Shown here piece after piece: positions 56,499 through 64,000 of a stretch of DNA of 64,000 nucleotides. A program made the position numbers and the translations under genes. Position 1 is the stretch's first letter; every line of letters begins with the position of its first letter. The notes under the pieces were generated by a model. The model saw only the letters and a program-made list of their open reading frames with translations, made no database searches and was not told where the DNA came from. Source of the DNA: Alphaproteobacteria bacterium (GTDB lineage: Bacteria; Pseudomonadota; Alphaproteobacteria; Micavibrionales; Micavibrionaceae); contig NZDE01000013.1 of assembly GCA_002690045.1 (NCBI GenBank), positions 62,001-126,000 on the forward strand, in the 5' to 3' direction.

Positions 56499-56525
56499 TT
56501 TATAAGGGTATTTGGATAAGCGAGA

Positions 56526-57542
56526 ATGCGTAAACGCGAAGACTTTAGAACCCTAACGGGTGGTGAAAAAGCAGCAATATTACTTTTATCTCTGGGCGAA
56601 GATTATAGCTCTAGAGTGTTCGAGCTTATGGATGATGAGGAAATTCTAGAAATTTCGCAGACTATGGCGAATTTAGGTAAAGTTAATTCGGCTATTGTTG
56701 AGCGCTTATTTGTTGATTTTGCTGAACAGATGAGTTCGACAAACTCCCTTGTTGGTACCTTGGATAGTACGGAGCGCCTGTTGCAGCGCGTGATGGGTAA
56801 AGAAAAAGTCGACCGCATCATGGAAGAGATTCGTGGCCCTGCTGGTCGTACGATGTGGGAAAAACTTGGTAATGTGAACGAAGAAATTCTAGCAAGCTTC
56901 TTACAAAAGGAATATCCGCAGACAGTTGCGGTTGTGCTGTCTAAAATTGCGACTGAACATGCGGCTGCAGTACTTGCACTCCTTCCAGAGGGGTTTGCGA
57001 TGGAAGTTGTTAACAGAATGCTGCGCATGGAGGCCGTACAAAAAGATGTCTTGGATGATGTAGAACGTACTTTGCGTACTGAGTTTATGTCGAATTTGGC
57101 GCGTACGCAGCGTCGCGATTCTCATGAAATGATGGCAGATATTTTCAACAACCTTGAGCGTGTTGTTGAAACACGATTTATGGAGGCCCTCGAAGAGCAG
57201 GCGCCAGAGGCAGCTGAAAAAATTCGTTCGCTTATGTTTACATTTGAAGACCTTGATAAACTTGATGCAGGCTCTGTACAGACGCTTATTCGTGCCGTTG
57301 ATAAGGATAAGCTGCCAACGGCTCTAAATGGTGCAACGGATACAGTGAAAGATTTGTTCTTCTCTAATATGTCGGAACGTGCAGCGAAGATTATGAAGGA
57401 AGATATGGCAGCCATGGGGCCAGTACGCTTGAAAGATGTTGAGGAATCTCAGCAATATATTGTCAATGTAGCCAAAGACCTCGAATCGCGTGGTGAGATT
57501 GTTATCTCAACTGGCACTGAAGAAGATGAAATGATCTATTAA
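56526..57542 (+). CDS. fliG: Flagellar motor switch protein FliG
   Basis: 338 aa rotor protein that couples torque and interacts with the stator. The N-domain [17 protein letters not shown] binds FliF. The middle-domain motif EHPQT-like appears as [14 protein letters not shown], and the C-terminal torque domain has [20 protein letters not shown] with its charged residues. Length is normal. 27 bases after fliF. Confidence 0.97.
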   Translation: MRKREDFRTLTGGEKAAILLLSLGEDYSSRVFELMDDEEILEISQTMANLGKVNSAIVERLFVDFAEQMSSTNSLVGTLDSTERLLQRVMGKEKVDRIMEEIRGPAGRTMWEKLGNVNEEILASFLQKEYPQTVAVVLSKIATEHAAAVLALLPEGFAMEVVNRMLRMEAVQKDVLDDVERTLRTEFMSNLARTQRRDSHEMMADIFNNLERVVETRFMEALEEQAPEAAEKIRSLMFTFEDLDKLDAGSVQTLIRAVDKDKLPTALNGATDTVKDLFFSNMSERAAKIMKEDMAAMGPVRLKDVEESQQYIVNVAKDLESRGEIVISTGTEEDEMIY

Positions 57543-57559
57543 GAAATGAGATCGTATTA

Positions 57560-58285
57560 ATGAATACGAATGGTGATGATTTAAAAGAGAAAGCAACACG
57601 AAAAGATATGCGAACGAAGAAATTCATGTTCGATATGCATAGCTTTGATGAGCCTGAAGAAGATGAAGAAGAGGATTTAGAACCGCCACCCCCGACATTT
57701 TCAGAAGAAGAATTAGCACAGGCAAGGCAGCAAGGTTATGATGAGGGCTTTAAAAAGGCGAGTGAAGAAAGTGCGGCTTCGCGTGAGCAATACATCGCGG
57801 AGCAGCTAAAAATTGTTGCTGCAAGCTATAATGAAATATATAGGGCAGAAGCTGATCGTATAGATAAATTTGAACGAGAAGTTTTACGTCTGTCTTTAAG
57901 TATCTTCCAAAAGTCATTTCCTGTGTTCTTGGAACATTATGGTGCAGAGGAAATTGAAAATATTATTCGCAAGGCCTTTGAGCTTCATGAAGGCGTAAAC
58001 GAAATTGTGGTTGCAGTACGTTCTGAGGATAAAGATGATATTGAGGCGCGCATGGCATTAATGACACCGCGGCCTGAACATTTAATATGCGAAGCGGATG
58101 ATAGTTTAAGCGCCGGTGCGGTTAAAATGCGTTGGAAAGATGGTGGAGCAATCCTAGATCCAGCAGCTATGGGTGAAAAGATTGCAGATATATTGATAAA
58201 GACACTTGCTTCGGCGGAAGAGAATACGCAAAATCAAGAAGATATAAATGAAGGTATAGTTGACGGAGGCGATGAGCATGAGTGA
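57560..58285 (+). CDS. fliH: Flagellar assembly protein FliH (FlbE-like)
   Basis: 241 aa. It regulates the export ATPase FliI. The N-terminal acidic, proline-containing region (~30-60) is followed by a helix (ARQQGYDEGFKKASEESAAS) and the C-terminal FliH/HrpE fold with EIVVAVRSED. The C-terminus is again acidic. It resembles Caulobacter FlbE, which occupies this position. No fliI is found in the window. The stop overlaps the fliN start. Confidence 0.8.
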   Translation: MNTNGDDLKEKATRKDMRTKKFMFDMHSFDEPEEDEEEDLEPPPPTFSEEELAQARQQGYDEGFKKASEESAASREQYIAEQLKIVAASYNEIYRAEADRIDKFEREVLRLSLSIFQKSFPVFLEHYGAEEIENIIRKAFELHEGVNEIVVAVRSEDKDDIEARMALMTPRPEHLICEADDSLSAGAVKMRWKDGGAILDPAAMGEKIADILIKTLASAEENTQNQEDINEGIVDGGDEHE

Positions 58286-58724
58286 TGAAGAAAATGGCAT
58301 GGGCCAGAATGACATAGACGATATTATGAATGATGGCGCAGATGATGCTGATGAAATGGATATGGCGGCCGCAATGGGCGGGAGCGCTGAGACTGTTGCG
58401 GACGCCCTGAATTTGGATGAAATGGCGGGGGAGCTTATTAATAACGGCCCACAAAAAGAATATGTGCCGGGTGAGCCTATGGCTGGTGATGTTACGGCAA
58501 TTTACGATATTCCCGTGCAAATTTCTGCGGTATTGGGGCGTTCGACAATGCAGGTTTCTCAGTTGTTGAAACTCGGTCGTGGTGCGGTTGTTGATTTGGA
58601 CCGTAAAGTTGGTGAAGCAATTGATATTTACGTGAATAACCGTTTGGTTGCCCGTGGCGAGGTCGTGGTTGTTGAAGATAAGCTTGGTATTACTATGACT
58701 GAGATTGTTAAGTCAGACCGCTAA
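58278..58724 (+). CDS. fliN: Flagellar motor switch protein FliN
   Basis: 148 aa. The N-terminal ~60 residues are acidic (MGQNDIDDIMNDG) and the C-terminal SpoA domain reads IPVQISAVLGRSTMQVSQL, VDLDRKVGEAIDIYVNNRLVA and VVEDKLGITMTEI. ATG 58278 with GGAGG eight bases upstream is preferred over 58272 and a TTG at 58260; it overlaps the fliH end by eight bases. FliM is not encoded here. Confidence 0.93.
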   Translation: MSDEENGMGQNDIDDIMNDGADDADEMDMAAAMGGSAETVADALNLDEMAGELINNGPQKEYVPGEPMAGDVTAIYDIPVQISAVLGRSTMQVSQLLKLGRGAVVDLDRKVGEAIDIYVNNRLVARGEVVVVEDKLGITMTEIVKSDR

Positions 58725-58753
58725 TAAGAACAGTTTAAGGCGTTAAATATATT

Positions 58754-59623
58754 ATGAGTGATACATCCCAGAATAACGATACTCTAGGCGGCGCGGCAGG
58801 ACATTCTCCGCAAGTTGATGTATCCGGCATACGTATTCATCGTCCCGTTCTCGTTATTGATTTTGCGACAATATTGGGCTTAACCTTTGCTATTGGCCTC
58901 ATTTTGGCGGCAATCGTGTTTGGGTCTGGTAACGCGCAGTTTTTTAACATGCCTGCGGTGTTGATCGTTGTTTGCGGCACTATTGCGGTGACTAGTATTT
59001 CCTATACGGGTGAAGAATTAGGGCGTGCATGGAAAGTTGTGTCGCGTGCGATGTTCCGCCGATTGCAGGTGCCTTCAATAATGGCGCGCCAGTTGGTGGA
59101 GATGGCGGTTTTGGTGCGTAAACATGGGCCATTAGTTTTATCACGTATCGAAAGTGATGTTGCTAAAGACCCTGAGTTATCGCGCGTCATGCAATATTTG
59201 GTCGATGGGTATACGGCGCAAGATATTGATTTAATTATGAGTCAAGAGATTGGCGCTTTGGTAGAGCGTCATCAACGTTCTGCGGGTATTGTGCGTCGCG
59301 CCGCTGAAATTGCACCGGGGATGGGGCTTATTGGTACGTTGGTTGGACTTGTGCAGATGCTGGCACAGCTTGATGATCCGTCAGCTATCGGGCCTGCGAT
59401 GGCGGTTGCTTTGCTGACGACATTTTATGGCGCGATACTGGGTACGGTTATTTTAACGCCGATGGCAGCGAAATTAGAACGAAATTCACAAGAAGAAGCG
59501 CTTAACCGTGCTTTGATCCATACTGCTTTGGTGTCGATGGGTAAGCAAGAAAGCCCACGCCGTTTAGAGCACATCTTAAACAGCTTGCTTCCACCGTCGG
59601 AACAGATTAAATATTTTGATTAA
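58754..59623 (+). CDS. motA: Stator protein MotA/PomA-like
   Basis: 289 aa. It has four membrane segments, with the cytoplasmic loop between helices 2 and 3 (~90-180) carrying charged residues that contact FliG, and the conserved channel prolines in APGMGLIGTLVGLV and ILTPMAAKL. It is more like the PomA/MotP branch, with a short N-terminal extension. No motB is adjacent, which is unusual for this position. Ion specificity cannot be told. Confidence 0.88.
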   Translation: MSDTSQNNDTLGGAAGHSPQVDVSGIRIHRPVLVIDFATILGLTFAIGLILAAIVFGSGNAQFFNMPAVLIVVCGTIAVTSISYTGEELGRAWKVVSRAMFRRLQVPSIMARQLVEMAVLVRKHGPLVLSRIESDVAKDPELSRVMQYLVDGYTAQDIDLIMSQEIGALVERHQRSAGIVRRAAEIAPGMGLIGTLVGLVQMLAQLDDPSAIGPAMAVALLTTFYGAILGTVILTPMAAKLERNSQEEALNRALIHTALVSMGKQESPRRLEHILNSLLPPSEQIKYFD

Positions 59624-59653
59624 GCCCTTATTGTCTAAGGCGAGGAGAAATCT

Positions 59654-61093
59654 ATGCGTTTAATGATCGTTGGTCATTTAGAAGGTCATATTGCTGAAGC
59701 CGGTAAAATTGCCCTGCGTCGAGGGGCGAAAGTCGTGCATTGTGAAGACACTGAGGAAGCCCTTGGCGCATTACGAAATGGTAAGGGCGCGGATTTGGCA
59801 ATGGTTGATGTCAAGCAGCCTATCGGTGCGTTTATTACGAATCTAGAAAAAGAACGCATTAATGTACCTGTTGTCGCATGTGGTATTGGCTCAGACGCAA
59901 CTGCGGCTGTAAAGGCGATACGTGAGGGTGCGAAAGAATATGTGCCGCTGCCGCCAGATGCGGACATGATTGCGGCAGTATTGCAGGCGGTTACCGAAGA
60001 TAATGGCACAATGATTGCCGGCGCGCCGAGTATGCAAGCGCTCCTCAAGATAGTTGAACGTATTGCGCCATCGGATGCAACGGTTCTTATTCGTGGTGAA
60101 TCTGGTACAGGTAAAGAGGTGATGTCGAATTACATTCATAAGACATCAAAGCGTAAAGATGGGCCGTTTATTGCGATTAACTGTGCGGCTATTCCTGAAA
60201 ACCTTCTGGAATCTGAACTTTTTGGCCATGAAAAGGGCGCATTTACAGGGGCAGCCGCGCGCCGTATTGGTAAGTTTGAAGAAGCACATGGCGGCACGTT
60301 GTTGCTTGATGAAGTGTCAGAAATGCATCCGCAGCTGCAAGCTAAATTTTTGCGCGCTATTCAGGAAAAAGAAATCACCCGTGTTGGCAGTAATGAAAAT
60401 GTTAAGGTTGATGTGCGAATTGTCGCGACATCTAACCGTAATTTAGAAGAATCTGTTCAAAAAGGTGAATTCCGCGAAGACTTATACTTCCGTTTAAATG
60501 TTGTTGCACTAGATTTACCGCCGCTACGTGAGCGTAAAGAAGACATCGTTAAGCTTGCGCAGTTCTTTGCTGATAAATTTGCTGAAGATAACGGCGTATC
60601 TAAAAAGCGCATATCTGATGATACGGCGCAAAAGCTTATAAATTACCCGTGGCGTGGTAATATTCGTGAACTTGAAAACACAATGTATCGCGGCGTTTTA
60701 ATGTCTGTTCAGGATGAAATTGAGCCGGAAGCGGTAATGCTGCAAGAAAGCGGGTTTTCATCAGGCGTTTCTGCAAACAGCGGCGCGATGAATGCACCTG
60801 ACCCTAGCGGCGTGTCGAGCTATGGTGCGCAACCTGCGCCGCAACCAACCGAAGCTGCACCAAAGGCGCCGGAATCGCCGTATACAGAGGGCGCTGTGAA
60901 GAACCCAGGTGCTGTCGAAAACCTAGTTGGGCGGACGATTTCGGATGTTGAGCGTGATATGATTTTGAATACGCTTGACCATTGCCTTGGTAACCGTACC
61001 CATGCAGCAAAAATTTTAGGTATTTCCATTCGTACATTGCGCAATAAGCTTAATCAATACCGTGATGAAGGGCTTGATGTTCCCGAAGCGTAA
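59654..61093 (+). CDS. flbD: Sigma54-dependent flagellar regulator FlbD
   Basis: 479 aa. The receiver-like domain (~1-115) follows the FlbD pattern (MRLMIVGHLEGHIAEAGKIA, AVKAIREGAKEYVPLPPDA). The AAA+ domain (~125-365) has Walker A GESGTGKE, the sigma54-contact loop GAFTGA and the TSNRNLEESV segment. The Fis-type helix-turn-helix is at the end (THAAKILGISIRTLRNKL). In Caulobacter FlbD activates late and represses early flagellar genes including fliF. GAGGAG precedes the ATG. Confidence 0.95.
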   Translation: MRLMIVGHLEGHIAEAGKIALRRGAKVVHCEDTEEALGALRNGKGADLAMVDVKQPIGAFITNLEKERINVPVVACGIGSDATAAVKAIREGAKEYVPLPPDADMIAAVLQAVTEDNGTMIAGAPSMQALLKIVERIAPSDATVLIRGESGTGKEVMSNYIHKTSKRKDGPFIAINCAAIPENLLESELFGHEKGAFTGAAARRIGKFEEAHGGTLLLDEVSEMHPQLQAKFLRAIQEKEITRVGSNENVKVDVRIVATSNRNLEESVQKGEFREDLYFRLNVVALDLPPLRERKEDIVKLAQFFADKFAEDNGVSKKRISDDTAQKLINYPWRGNIRELENTMYRGVLMSVQDEIEPEAVMLQESGFSSGVSANSGAMNAPDPSGVSSYGAQPAPQPTEAAPKAPESPYTEGAVKNPGAVENLVGRTISDVERDMILNTLDHCLGNRTHAAKILGISIRTLRNKLNQYRDEGLDVPEA

Positions 61094-61158
61094 ACCGCGT
61101 TGACATAATTTTGTCCGCTTGCTATATCTATTTGCTATAATCAAGTGGAGTGTTTAGC

Positions 61159-61647
61159 GTGTTTAAGAAAATAAAAAATATTTTTTCTGGGGGATATAAA
61201 GGTCCAATCATTGAATGTGATGTACCGGGGTTTATGGTCGTAATGCGGGGGGAAGACAATGCGTTCTTTCAACGGGAAACGTTATATACGAATTATAGTA
61301 GCCCACCTGAGCAATTGGGATGTTATTCAGTCTCACTTCATAGCGTAAATAATAATCCAAAGTACAAGAATCTGGGTCAGCCTTTGACATTTCTTTTCGG
61401 TGTAAATGCGGTTGATGATAATCTTATAGGTCATTGCCCTGCCGTGCTTGAAAGCATTTCTAAAAAACATCGTTGGCTCAAATTTTCATTTAATGAACAG
61501 ATTAGTGATGATGGTCTGGCGGGCATATGGCTTACAGCTGTGTCAAGCTTTGGTGAAAATGGCAGTGTAAGTCGGAGCGTTCTTTGCTTGGAAAGCGGCG
61601 CACGCGGGCGCGCATGCTCTCTAGAGAAACTAAAGATACAGTTTTAA
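61159..61647 (+). CDS. Hypothetical protein between flbD and flhA
   Basis: 162 aa. The N-terminus is basic and hydrophobic (FKKIKNIFSGGYKG), possibly a weak membrane anchor, followed by a beta-rich domain. GTG 61159 has GGAG eight bases upstream; the alternative GTG 61150 overlaps that site. Base composition matches its neighbours. It is not part of a family I recognise and may be a lineage-specific insertion in the flagellar run. Confidence 0.6.
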   Translation: MFKKIKNIFSGGYKGPIIECDVPGFMVVMRGEDNAFFQRETLYTNYSSPPEQLGCYSVSLHSVNNNPKYKNLGQPLTFLFGVNAVDDNLIGHCPAVLESISKKHRWLKFSFNEQISDDGLAGIWLTAVSSFGENGSVSRSVLCLESGARGRACSLEKLKIQF

Positions 61648-61815
61648 TGTTTTAAGTTTATTCTTCGGTTTTGTGCCTATACGTTTTTGCTCATAAAATG
61701 GCGATCTTGTTTGCTTAAAACGCTGTTAACAGTTATTATATAAGGGTTATTCAGTTTCTTTTGAATAACGGGGCAAATCATTGCCTGTTCAATGCATTGA
61801 GTATTTACACGGATT

Positions 61816-63933
61816 ATGGCTGAAACACCGACAACGACAGGCGGCAGCGCCTTAGGCAATATTTTTGGTGGCGTATTACGCAGTGATGTTGCGTTTGCGC
61901 TTGGTATGCTGCTGATTTTATCATTCATGCTTGTGCCCATGCCGCCATTTGCGCTGGATATGGGGTTGTCGCTATCGGTAACATTTTCCGTACTTATTAT
62001 GATGACGGTAATGTTTATTAATCGTCCGCTCGAATTATCGTCTTTCCCAACAATCTTGCTTGTTGTGACGGCGCTCCGCCTTGGTTTGAACGTTGCATCT
62101 ACGCGTTTGATCCTGTCAAATGGGCATGAGGGAGATGGCGCCGCGGGTTCGATTATCTCGGCTTTTGGCTCATTTATTATTCAAGACAATTATGTCGTTG
62201 GCGGTATTGTTTTTGCGATTTTGATTATCGTAAACTTTGTCGTTATTACCAAAGGTTCTGGGCGTATTGCGGAAGTGGCTGCGCGTTTCACATTGGATGC
62301 GATGCCTGGTAAGCAAATGGCGATTGATTCTGATTTGTCTGCAGGGTTAATTACCGAAGATGAGGCAAAAACACGCCGTAAAGAGTTAGAACAAGAAAGT
62401 ACATTCTTCGGTGCGATGGATGGTGCCGCGAAATTCGTCCGTGGTGATGCGATTGCCGGATTGCTGATTACTGTTGTTAACGTTATTGGCGGTATTATCA
62501 TTGGCGCGGGGATGAAGGGGCTTACCCTTGCCGATGCTGCATCGACTTATACTTTGCTCACGATTGGTGATGGCCTTGTTTCGCAAATTCCTGCCTTGAT
62601 GGTTTCTGTATCGGCAGGTCTATTGGTGTCCAAGGCTGGTGTTGATGGCACGGCAGATAAAGTCCTGCTTGCACAATTTGCAAAATACCCCAAAGCCATT
62701 GCGATGAGCTCGTTCATGCTGTTTGTTTTGGCGATATCGCCGGGTATCCCGTTTGTGCCGTTCTTTATATTATCTGTTGCGGCGGGTGGTTTGTCGTATT
62801 TAGCTTATGCTGCAGAACAGAAAGCTACGGCACAGCAAGTTGAGCTTAAAGCGCTTGAAGCCAAGCAGCAGGGGCAATTGCCGGGCGGTGAAGCGAAGCC
62901 TGCGGAAGAGCCAATTTCACAAACTTTGGCGATGGATATTATTCGTATTGAACTTGGCTATAACTTACTGGCGCTTGTTCAAGGTGAGAATAAACTAACC
63001 GATCAAATCAAAGGTCTGCGTCGTCAGTTCGCTGAAGATATGGGCTATATTCTGCCGTCCGTGCGCATTCAGGATAACTTGCAACTGCCGAGCAATAGCT
63101 ACGTTGTCCGTATTAAAGAGGTTGAATCAGGTCGCGGCGAAGTGCGCCCAACAATGTTTATGATTATGGATCCGTCAGGTGACCCAATATCGCTTCCGGG
63201 CGAAAACACGGTTGAACCGACCTTTGGTCTGCCTGCAATGTGGATTGATGAGAAATATCAAGAAGAAGCGCATTTCAAAGGCTATACTGTGGTTGATGCG
63301 GCGACCGTTATTTCAACGCATATTACTGAAATTGTTCGTGATAACATGTCGGACTTGCTGTCTTATGCGGAGACGCAAAAACTGCTCGATGAATTGCCAG
63401 AGCAATATCAGAAACTTGTTACGGATGTTATTCCATCACAAATTTCTGTTGGAGCGCTTCAGCGTATCTTGCAAAACCTTGTGTCAGAGCGTGTATCTAT
63501 ACGTGACTTGCCAACTATTTTGGAGGGTGTGGCTGAGGCATCAGGCATCACGCGCAACGTATCGATGATTACCGAGCATGTGCGTTCGCGTCTTGCGCGT
63601 CATATTTGTGACCGTAATACAAGCCATAATGGTTATATGCCGCTTGTGTCGCTTTCACCAAATTGGGAACAGGCATTTTCTGAATCGTTGGTTGGCAACG
63701 GGGATGAAGTGCAACTAGCCATGGCGCCAACGCGCATGCAGGAATTTATTGCAGCTGTGCGTGATAAGTTTGATACTTTAAACGCACAGGGTGAAATGCC
63801 TGTGCTGTTGACGTCACCTGGGATACGTCCTTTTGTACGTTCGGTGATTGAACGTTTCCGTCCGCATACAGTGGTCGTATCACAGAATGAAATTCATCCA
63901 CGCGCTAAAATTAAGACCGTTGGGCAGATATAA
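61816..63933 (+). CDS. flhA: Flagellar export gate protein FlhA
   Basis: 705 aa. The N-terminal ~330 residues contain about eight membrane helices. The FHIPEP core is SSFPTILLVVTALRLGLNVAS (first part quoted), then GRIAEVAARFTLDAMPGKQ. The cytoplasmic C-terminal ~350 residues are the substrate-docking ring (MDIIRIELGYNLL). Length as expected. A perfect terminator follows. FlhB and FliPQR are not in the window. Confidence 0.97.
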   Translation: MAETPTTTGGSALGNIFGGVLRSDVAFALGMLLILSFMLVPMPPFALDMGLSLSVTFSVLIMMTVMFINRPLELSSFPTILLVVTALRLGLNVASTRLILSNGHEGDGAAGSIISAFGSFIIQDNYVVGGIVFAILIIVNFVVITKGSGRIAEVAARFTLDAMPGKQMAIDSDLSAGLITEDEAKTRRKELEQESTFFGAMDGAAKFVRGDAIAGLLITVVNVIGGIIIGAGMKGLTLADAASTYTLLTIGDGLVSQIPALMVSVSAGLLVSKAGVDGTADKVLLAQFAKYPKAIAMSSFMLFVLAISPGIPFVPFFILSVAAGGLSYLAYAAEQKATAQQVELKALEAKQQGQLPGGEAKPAEEPISQTLAMDIIRIELGYNLLALVQGENKLTDQIKGLRRQFAEDMGYILPSVRIQDNLQLPSNSYVVRIKEVESGRGEVRPTMFMIMDPSGDPISLPGENTVEPTFGLPAMWIDEKYQEEAHFKGYTVVDAATVISTHITEIVRDNMSDLLSYAETQKLLDELPEQYQKLVTDVIPSQISVGALQRILQNLVSERVSIRDLPTILEGVAEASGITRNVSMITEHVRSRLARHICDRNTSHNGYMPLVSLSPNWEQAFSESLVGNGDEVQLAMAPTRMQEFIAAVRDKFDTLNAQGEMPVLLTSPGIRPFVRSVIERFRPHTVVVSQNEIHPRAKIKTVGQI

Positions 63934-63955
63934 GCAGGTAAGCTTAATGTATTAA

Positions 63956-63985
63956 AAAAGCGCCATGAATGATGGCGCTTTTGCT
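63956..63985 (+). terminator. Terminator of flhA
   Basis: AAAAGCGCCAT (63956-63966) and ATGGCGCTTTT (63972-63982) form a perfect 11-base-pair hairpin, with T residues following. Confidence 0.9.
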
Positions 63986-64000
63986 TTTTATTATTGTGAC

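Overview
The window looks like a chromosomal segment of a free-living, flagellated alphaproteobacterium of moderate GC (judged by eye at about 45%). The signs are FlbT and FlaF, an FlbD-type sigma54 activator, a FliH of the short acidic FlbE-like kind, a fused malic enzyme-phosphotransacetylase, a homodimer-type NADP isocitrate dehydrogenase, an NDUFAF6-like protein and the dapF-mtaB-ftsY order next to ffh-rpsP. A Micavibrio-like lineage would fit (MSHA-like pilus, many small unknown proteins), but this is inference from gene content only. I see no transposase, integrase, CRISPR array or rRNA operon.

Layout. 1-600: end of rpsD with its terminator. 624-1061: a small unknown gene. 1318-17714: a long same-strand block encoding an MSHA/type IV-like pilus machine (extension ATPase, platform protein, MshI/J/K-like inner-membrane parts, TPR protein, prepilin peptidase, PilT, PilU, secretin). 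An ABC-exporter ATPase sits inside the block. The matching permease, a membrane-anchored unknown protein and a membrane-embedded AraC-type regulator close it. No pilin gene is visible. 17765-24421: housekeeping genes (pnp, gpmA, sodB) and small unknowns. 24989-25876: flbT-flaF. 25884-29553: ceramidase-like, esterase, HNH and DMT-permease genes. 29633-37245: translation and secretion genes (rpsP, ffh, mtaB, ftsY) with dapF and several small lipoproteins or secreted proteins.

37317-42676 is the most unusual region. Five tandem ankyrin-repeat paralogues lie on the minus strand, each separated by only 10-11 bases and each ending in the same ~80-residue C-terminal module that I do not recognise. 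A secreted protein and a diverged ankyrin-like protein follow, and the array has one strong promoter at its head. icd, a gene broken by an in-frame amber codon, PBP1A, mgtE, maeB, an M20 peptidase, a tRNA-Leu read as anticodon AAG, and lipB come next.

53911-63933 is a flagellar cluster: a FlaG-like gene diverges from fliF-fliG-fliH-fliN-motA-flbD, then an unknown gene and flhA. A sigma54-type promoter candidate lies ahead of fliF, which agrees with flbD being in the same run. Together with flbT-flaF, the window carries parts of both a flagellar and a pilus motility system, but no flagellin or pilin.
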